From NCBI GenBank assembly GCA_903875045.1, contig CAIQUS010000240.1:1-49306 (forward strand): DNA of 49,306 nucleotides. The letters run 5' to 3'. The number at the start of each line of letters is the position of its first letter. Position 1 is the stretch's first letter. The DNA comes from an uncultured Bacteroidales bacterium (GTDB lineage Bacteria; Bacteroidota; Bacteroidia; Bacteroidales; FEN-979). The notes below the pieces were generated by a model. The model worked only from the letters and a program-made list of their open reading frames with translations, searched no databases and was not told where the DNA came from. A program made the position numbers and the translations under genes. Below, one piece after another: positions 46,230 through 49,306 of the stretch.

Positions 46230-48857
46230 ATGGAACTCAAACCCTACCAGAGTAAAGTAATCAAAGACCTTGAAAGCTATCTTGGCTACGTTCAGCAGTA
46301 CAAGCTTACAGACGTTGCATTTAAACGCTTTTGGGAGGATCAGGTTGGAACCTACAACCCGATCACAGGGGAAGGTATGCGACCGTATCAAAACAATGTC
46401 CCCAATGCAGCACATGTGTGCATCAAGGTACCCACCGCAGGTGGTAAGACCTTTATTGCCTGTAACGCTTTGAAGACTATCTTTAACGCCTTTGACGCAA
46501 GCCATGCAAAAGCTGTGGTGTGGTTAGTCCCTTGGAGTAACCTCTTAGAACAAACAGTGCGAAACCTTAGCAACCCTGATCATCCTTACCGGCAGAAGCT
46601 TAATGCGCTGTTTAACCATCGTGTGGCTGTTTATGAGAAGAAGGACTTGCTCCAAGGATCGAATTTCAGCCCATCAGTGGTTAGTGAACAGTTGAGCATC
46701 TTCGTAATGAGCTTTGGTTCCATCAGGGCAACCCGTAAAGAGGATCGTAAAATCTACGACCAGAACGGACAACTATCATCTTTTGTTCAGACCTACAGCG
46801 ATCCCTCACTGGTACTTGCCAACACCGATGAATCGGCGCTGATTAATGTGATCCGAAACCTGAATCCAATTGTTGTTGTTGATGAGAGCCACAATGCGGA
46901 AACAGACCTCAGTGTGGAGATGCTGAAAGCGCTTAACCCCTGTTTTATCCTTGATCTCACAGCCACACCCAAAGACAACAGCAACATTGTCAGCATGGTT
47001 CCTGCTATTGAGTTGAAAAAACACAGCATGGTTAAACTTCCGGTTATTGTATACAACCACAAGGACAAACATGATGTGATCAGCAGTGCGCTCCATCTTC
47101 AGCGGAAACTGGAAGCATCAGCACTTGCAGAAGAGAAGATTACAGGCCGGTATATTCGCCCGATTGTCCTGTTCCAGGCACAATCAGCGACCAACGAAGA
47201 TAACACGACATTTGAAAAACTTAAAGCCGAATTGTTAAAACTTGGCATTAAGGAAGAGCAGATTAAGATCAAAACTGCCAACAAGAACGAGCTTACCGGT
47301 ATTGATCTGTCGTCAAGAGACTGTCAAGTAAGGTACATCATCACAATTAATGCACTGAAAGAAGGCTGGGACTGTCCGTTTGCCTATATACTGGCTTCAC
47401 TTGCCGACAAGTCGTCAGCAGTTGACGTAGAGCAGATACTTGGACGAGTGCTCAGACAACCCTACGTTATCCGTCATGCCGATATTTTACTGAATGTTTC
47501 GTATGTGCTCACATCATCCGCAAAGTTCAACGAGACCCTACAGAACATTGTCAAGAGCCTGCTTAATTCAGGATTCAGCGATAAAGACTACCGGCAGAAG
47601 GATGATATGCCTGAAGCTGTAAAAGCACAGATCACATTACCGCCACTTAGTTCTTACTTGTTCCCAGAACAGGTGCCAGCATCGGAGGAGATTACAGCGG
47701 ACAAGATCAACTTTATTCCGGATGGAACAGATGCGCCAGAGGTAACCACAGTAATTACCACCATAACTGACCTTGCCGAACAACAGAACCGGGAACTGGA
47801 AGAACAGATCAACAAACAACCTGATGTTATAGACGACAACTATTTTGCAGAGATGGGAACTAAAGTAAAGCGTTATCGAATCCGTGAAGCGTTAGTAGAT
47901 CAAGTCAAGAGTATCACCATACCAAGATTTTACATTGATGTGGCTCGCAACACCCTTTTTGAAACCGGTTCTGGACTTGTACCACTGGATGACACCATAC
48001 TACTAACTGGATTCGCACTGGAGAAGTACGACAAGAACATTGCCTTTGATGATGTCTCGTCTGAACTATACAAGGTTGATTTACAGGAAACACGGAAGAA
48101 TGAGTACTCACCATCATTCACCAAGATCGAAGACCGGATGTTTAAAGAACCCTTGGTTGATTACATTCTCGCTAAACCAAAGGAAAGCCAGCTCAAAGAC
48201 CTTGCTGACATCGTGATCAGTCTCATTGGTGACATGTATCCGATTCCTGACAGCTCAATTAAACGGTATGTTGAATCTGTCTTTAATGATTTCACACAAG
48301 AGCAGACCGCTGATTTTCTCGCACGTAAATACAGCTATATCGACAAGATCAAGCAAAAGATCAAGGTGCTTGCAGATGTTTACGCCGAAGAACAGTTCAA
48401 CAAGTACATCAAGGTGGGGAAGATCAAGGTTCAGCAAGTATGGAAGTTTCCGGAATCTATTAGTCCTGGCAACCTTGGCCCATCTATTGGACAATCGCTA
48501 TACGAGCGTGAAGGTTCCATGAATGGTTTTGAGGAGCGTGTTATCCTTGAATTGTCAAGCCTTTCTAACATCGACTTCTGGCACCGGAACATTGAGCGCA
48601 GGGGCTTTGCTATCAATGGCTTTAAGTCAAACCATTATCCTGACTTCATTCTTTATACGAAGACCGGTAATGTGATTTTACTGGAAACCAAAGGTGATCA
48701 CCTGGATGGGACTGACAGCGCTGCTAAGTGTCGGCTCGGGAACCAGTGGCAGCAGCTATCGGGTTCAGGGTTCAGTTACTTTATGGTGTTTGATGCCAAA
48801 CCCATTACCGATTCATATACCATCACTCAGGCAAAGGACATGATCAGGATGCTCTGA
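46230..48857 (+). CDS. res: Type III restriction endonuclease (Res)
   Basis: This 875-residue translocase-nuclease has the SF2 helicase motifs KVPTAGGKTF (Walker A, 68-74), VVVDESHN (DESH from Asp218), DLTATP, LKEGWDCPF and VEQILGRVLRQ. A C-terminal PD-(D/E)xK nuclease is formed by HYPDFILY (Asp805) and LLETKGDH (Glu819, Lys821). Together with Mod it cuts DNA carrying two inversely oriented unmethylated sites after ATP-driven movement. All key residues are present, so the system appears intact. The gene follows mod after a single nucleotide. Confidence 0.93.
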   Translation: MELKPYQSKVIKDLESYLGYVQQYKLTDVAFKRFWEDQVGTYNPITGEGMRPYQNNVPNAAHVCIKVPTAGGKTFIACNALKTIFNAFDASHAKAVVWLVPWSNLLEQTVRNLSNPDHPYRQKLNALFNHRVAVYEKKDLLQGSNFSPSVVSEQLSIFVMSFGSIRATRKEDRKIYDQNGQLSSFVQTYSDPSLVLANTDESALINVIRNLNPIVVVDESHNAETDLSVEMLKALNPCFILDLTATPKDNSNIVSMVPAIELKKHSMVKLPVIVYNHKDKHDVISSALHLQRKLEASALAEEKITGRYIRPIVLFQAQSATNEDNTTFEKLKAELLKLGIKEEQIKIKTANKNELTGIDLSSRDCQVRYIITINALKEGWDCPFAYILASLADKSSAVDVEQILGRVLRQPYVIRHADILLNVSYVLTSSAKFNETLQNIVKSLLNSGFSDKDYRQKDDMPEAVKAQITLPPLSSYLFPEQVPASEEITADKINFIPDGTDAPEVTTVITTITDLAEQQNRELEEQINKQPDVIDDNYFAEMGTKVKRYRIREALVDQVKSITIPRFYIDVARNTLFETGSGLVPLDDTILLTGFALEKYDKNIAFDDVSSELYKVDLQETRKNEYSPSFTKIEDRMFKEPLVDYILAKPKESQLKDLADIVISLIGDMYPIPDSSIKRYVESVFNDFTQEQTADFLARKYSYIDKIKQKIKVLADVYAEEQFNKYIKVGKIKVQQVWKFPESISPGNLGPSIGQSLYEREGSMNGFEERVILELSSLSNIDFWHRNIERRGFAINGFKSNHYPDFILYTKTGNVILLETKGDHLDGTDSAAKCRLGNQWQQLSGSGFSYFMVFDAKPITDSYTITQAKDMIRML

Positions 48858-48876
48858 CAATGACAAGTTGACTGTT

Positions 48877-48899
48877 TAAAAGGTGCTACTTCCTTTTTA
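48877..48899 (+). terminator. Weak terminator after res
   Basis: AAAAGG pairs with CCTTTT across an 8-nt loop, followed by TAT, 20 nt after the res stop codon. The A-rich short stem is weak. Confidence 0.4.
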
Positions 48900-49306
48900 T
48901 TTCGGCCGAAAGTCTACCACCTATTCCAAGGTGGATATGCTGATCAAATTTGTGGATTATTTTCTAAGTTTTCTCTACCTGAGTAACTCGTTTTTTAAGT
49001 TCAATAGGTGTGTTAACTAACAATTTGTCCATAATCGGGGAATGAGTGTTAGGAAAAAATGGCCAGCAAGACATTCACGGAAGTATATTACTGCTTTTAA
49101 AAGTTACTTACTTGCTTGAATACATAGGGAATTGTACAAGTAAGTAGGTATTCAGACCTTTCAAGTGTAAGCGGTAATTACAAATGCAGGTTTTCGGTAA
49201 ATAGGAATGCAAGTAAATCTGCATCGTTAATTTCCGATTTGCAAAGAAACAAAATAATAAAGAACGATTATTTTAACGATTGTTTTTTGTCAAAAACCAT
49301 TTTACC
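48900..49306. other. Non-coding end of the window
   Basis: No gene is recognisable. ACTTACTTG (49106) and CAAGTAAGT (49137) can form a 9-bp hairpin, with an alternative pairing CTTGAATAC/GTATTCAG overlapping it. No copy of the tRNA-Lys 3' end is present, so the distal boundary of the island is not in view. Confidence 0.5.

Overview
The window looks like a chromosome segment of a Bacteroidota (Bacteroidetes) bacterium, probably an uncultured, environmental Bacteroidales-like lineage. Five secreted proteins end in type IX secretion (T9SS) C-terminal sorting domains. Giant surface proteins carry SprB, GEVED, SdrD-B and LamG modules. Perfect Bacteroidetes-type -7 promoter boxes (TAnnTTTG) sit in front of several genes, and Shine-Dalgarno sequences are not evident. 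Families were recognised by motif reading only; no search was run.

Layout. (1) 1-15.4 kb: three consecutive giant T9SS surface proteins, the first cut by the window edge. All three end in a coathanger-like module plus sorting domain, and the last two also share about 490 bp of near-duplicate 3' end, terminator and downstream DNA. (2) 15.6-17.6 kb: a Gly/Tyr-rich lipoprotein and an Nramp metal transporter. (3) 17.7-31.1 kb: an apparent cell-surface or exopolysaccharide region. It holds two multi-membrane GT-C-type glycosyltransferase-like genes and a relic of a VOC/PhnB gene. A tight four-gene operon follows: an AlgJ/AlgX-like SGNH protein, a papain-like T9SS peptidase, a membrane-anchored jelly-roll/propeller protein and a GH16-like lipoprotein. 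(4) 31.1-40.7 kb: a cluster of palindromic repeats, a saccharopine dehydrogenase-like reductase, a T9SS polysaccharide deacetylase with three tandem CBM-like units, a glutamine synthetase, a TerC membrane protein and a MeaB/ArgK GTPase. Short 7-, 8- and 16-nt tandem arrays sit at or next to gene boundaries here, and one array lies inside the meaB reading frame. (5) 40.8-48.9 kb: a tRNA-Lys(CTT) gene followed by an accessory, defence-like island. It contains a compact operon of GNAT acetyltransferase, TcmP and three-Cys-motif (DUF5131) protein, a GIY-YIG nuclease and a complete type III restriction-modification pair (Mod, Res).

How it fits together. Regions 1, 3 and 4 are about building, modifying and decorating the outer surface: glycan polymerisation or transfer, acylation, glycan cleavage, deacetylation and adhesins. 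Region 5 is an accessory module next to a tRNA. The strongest candidate for an undescribed system is the GNAT-TcmP-three-Cys operon. The most unusual sequence features are the 12-unit heptanucleotide array inside meaB and the EF-hand/dockerin-like loop between the catalytic His and Asn of the papain-like peptidase.
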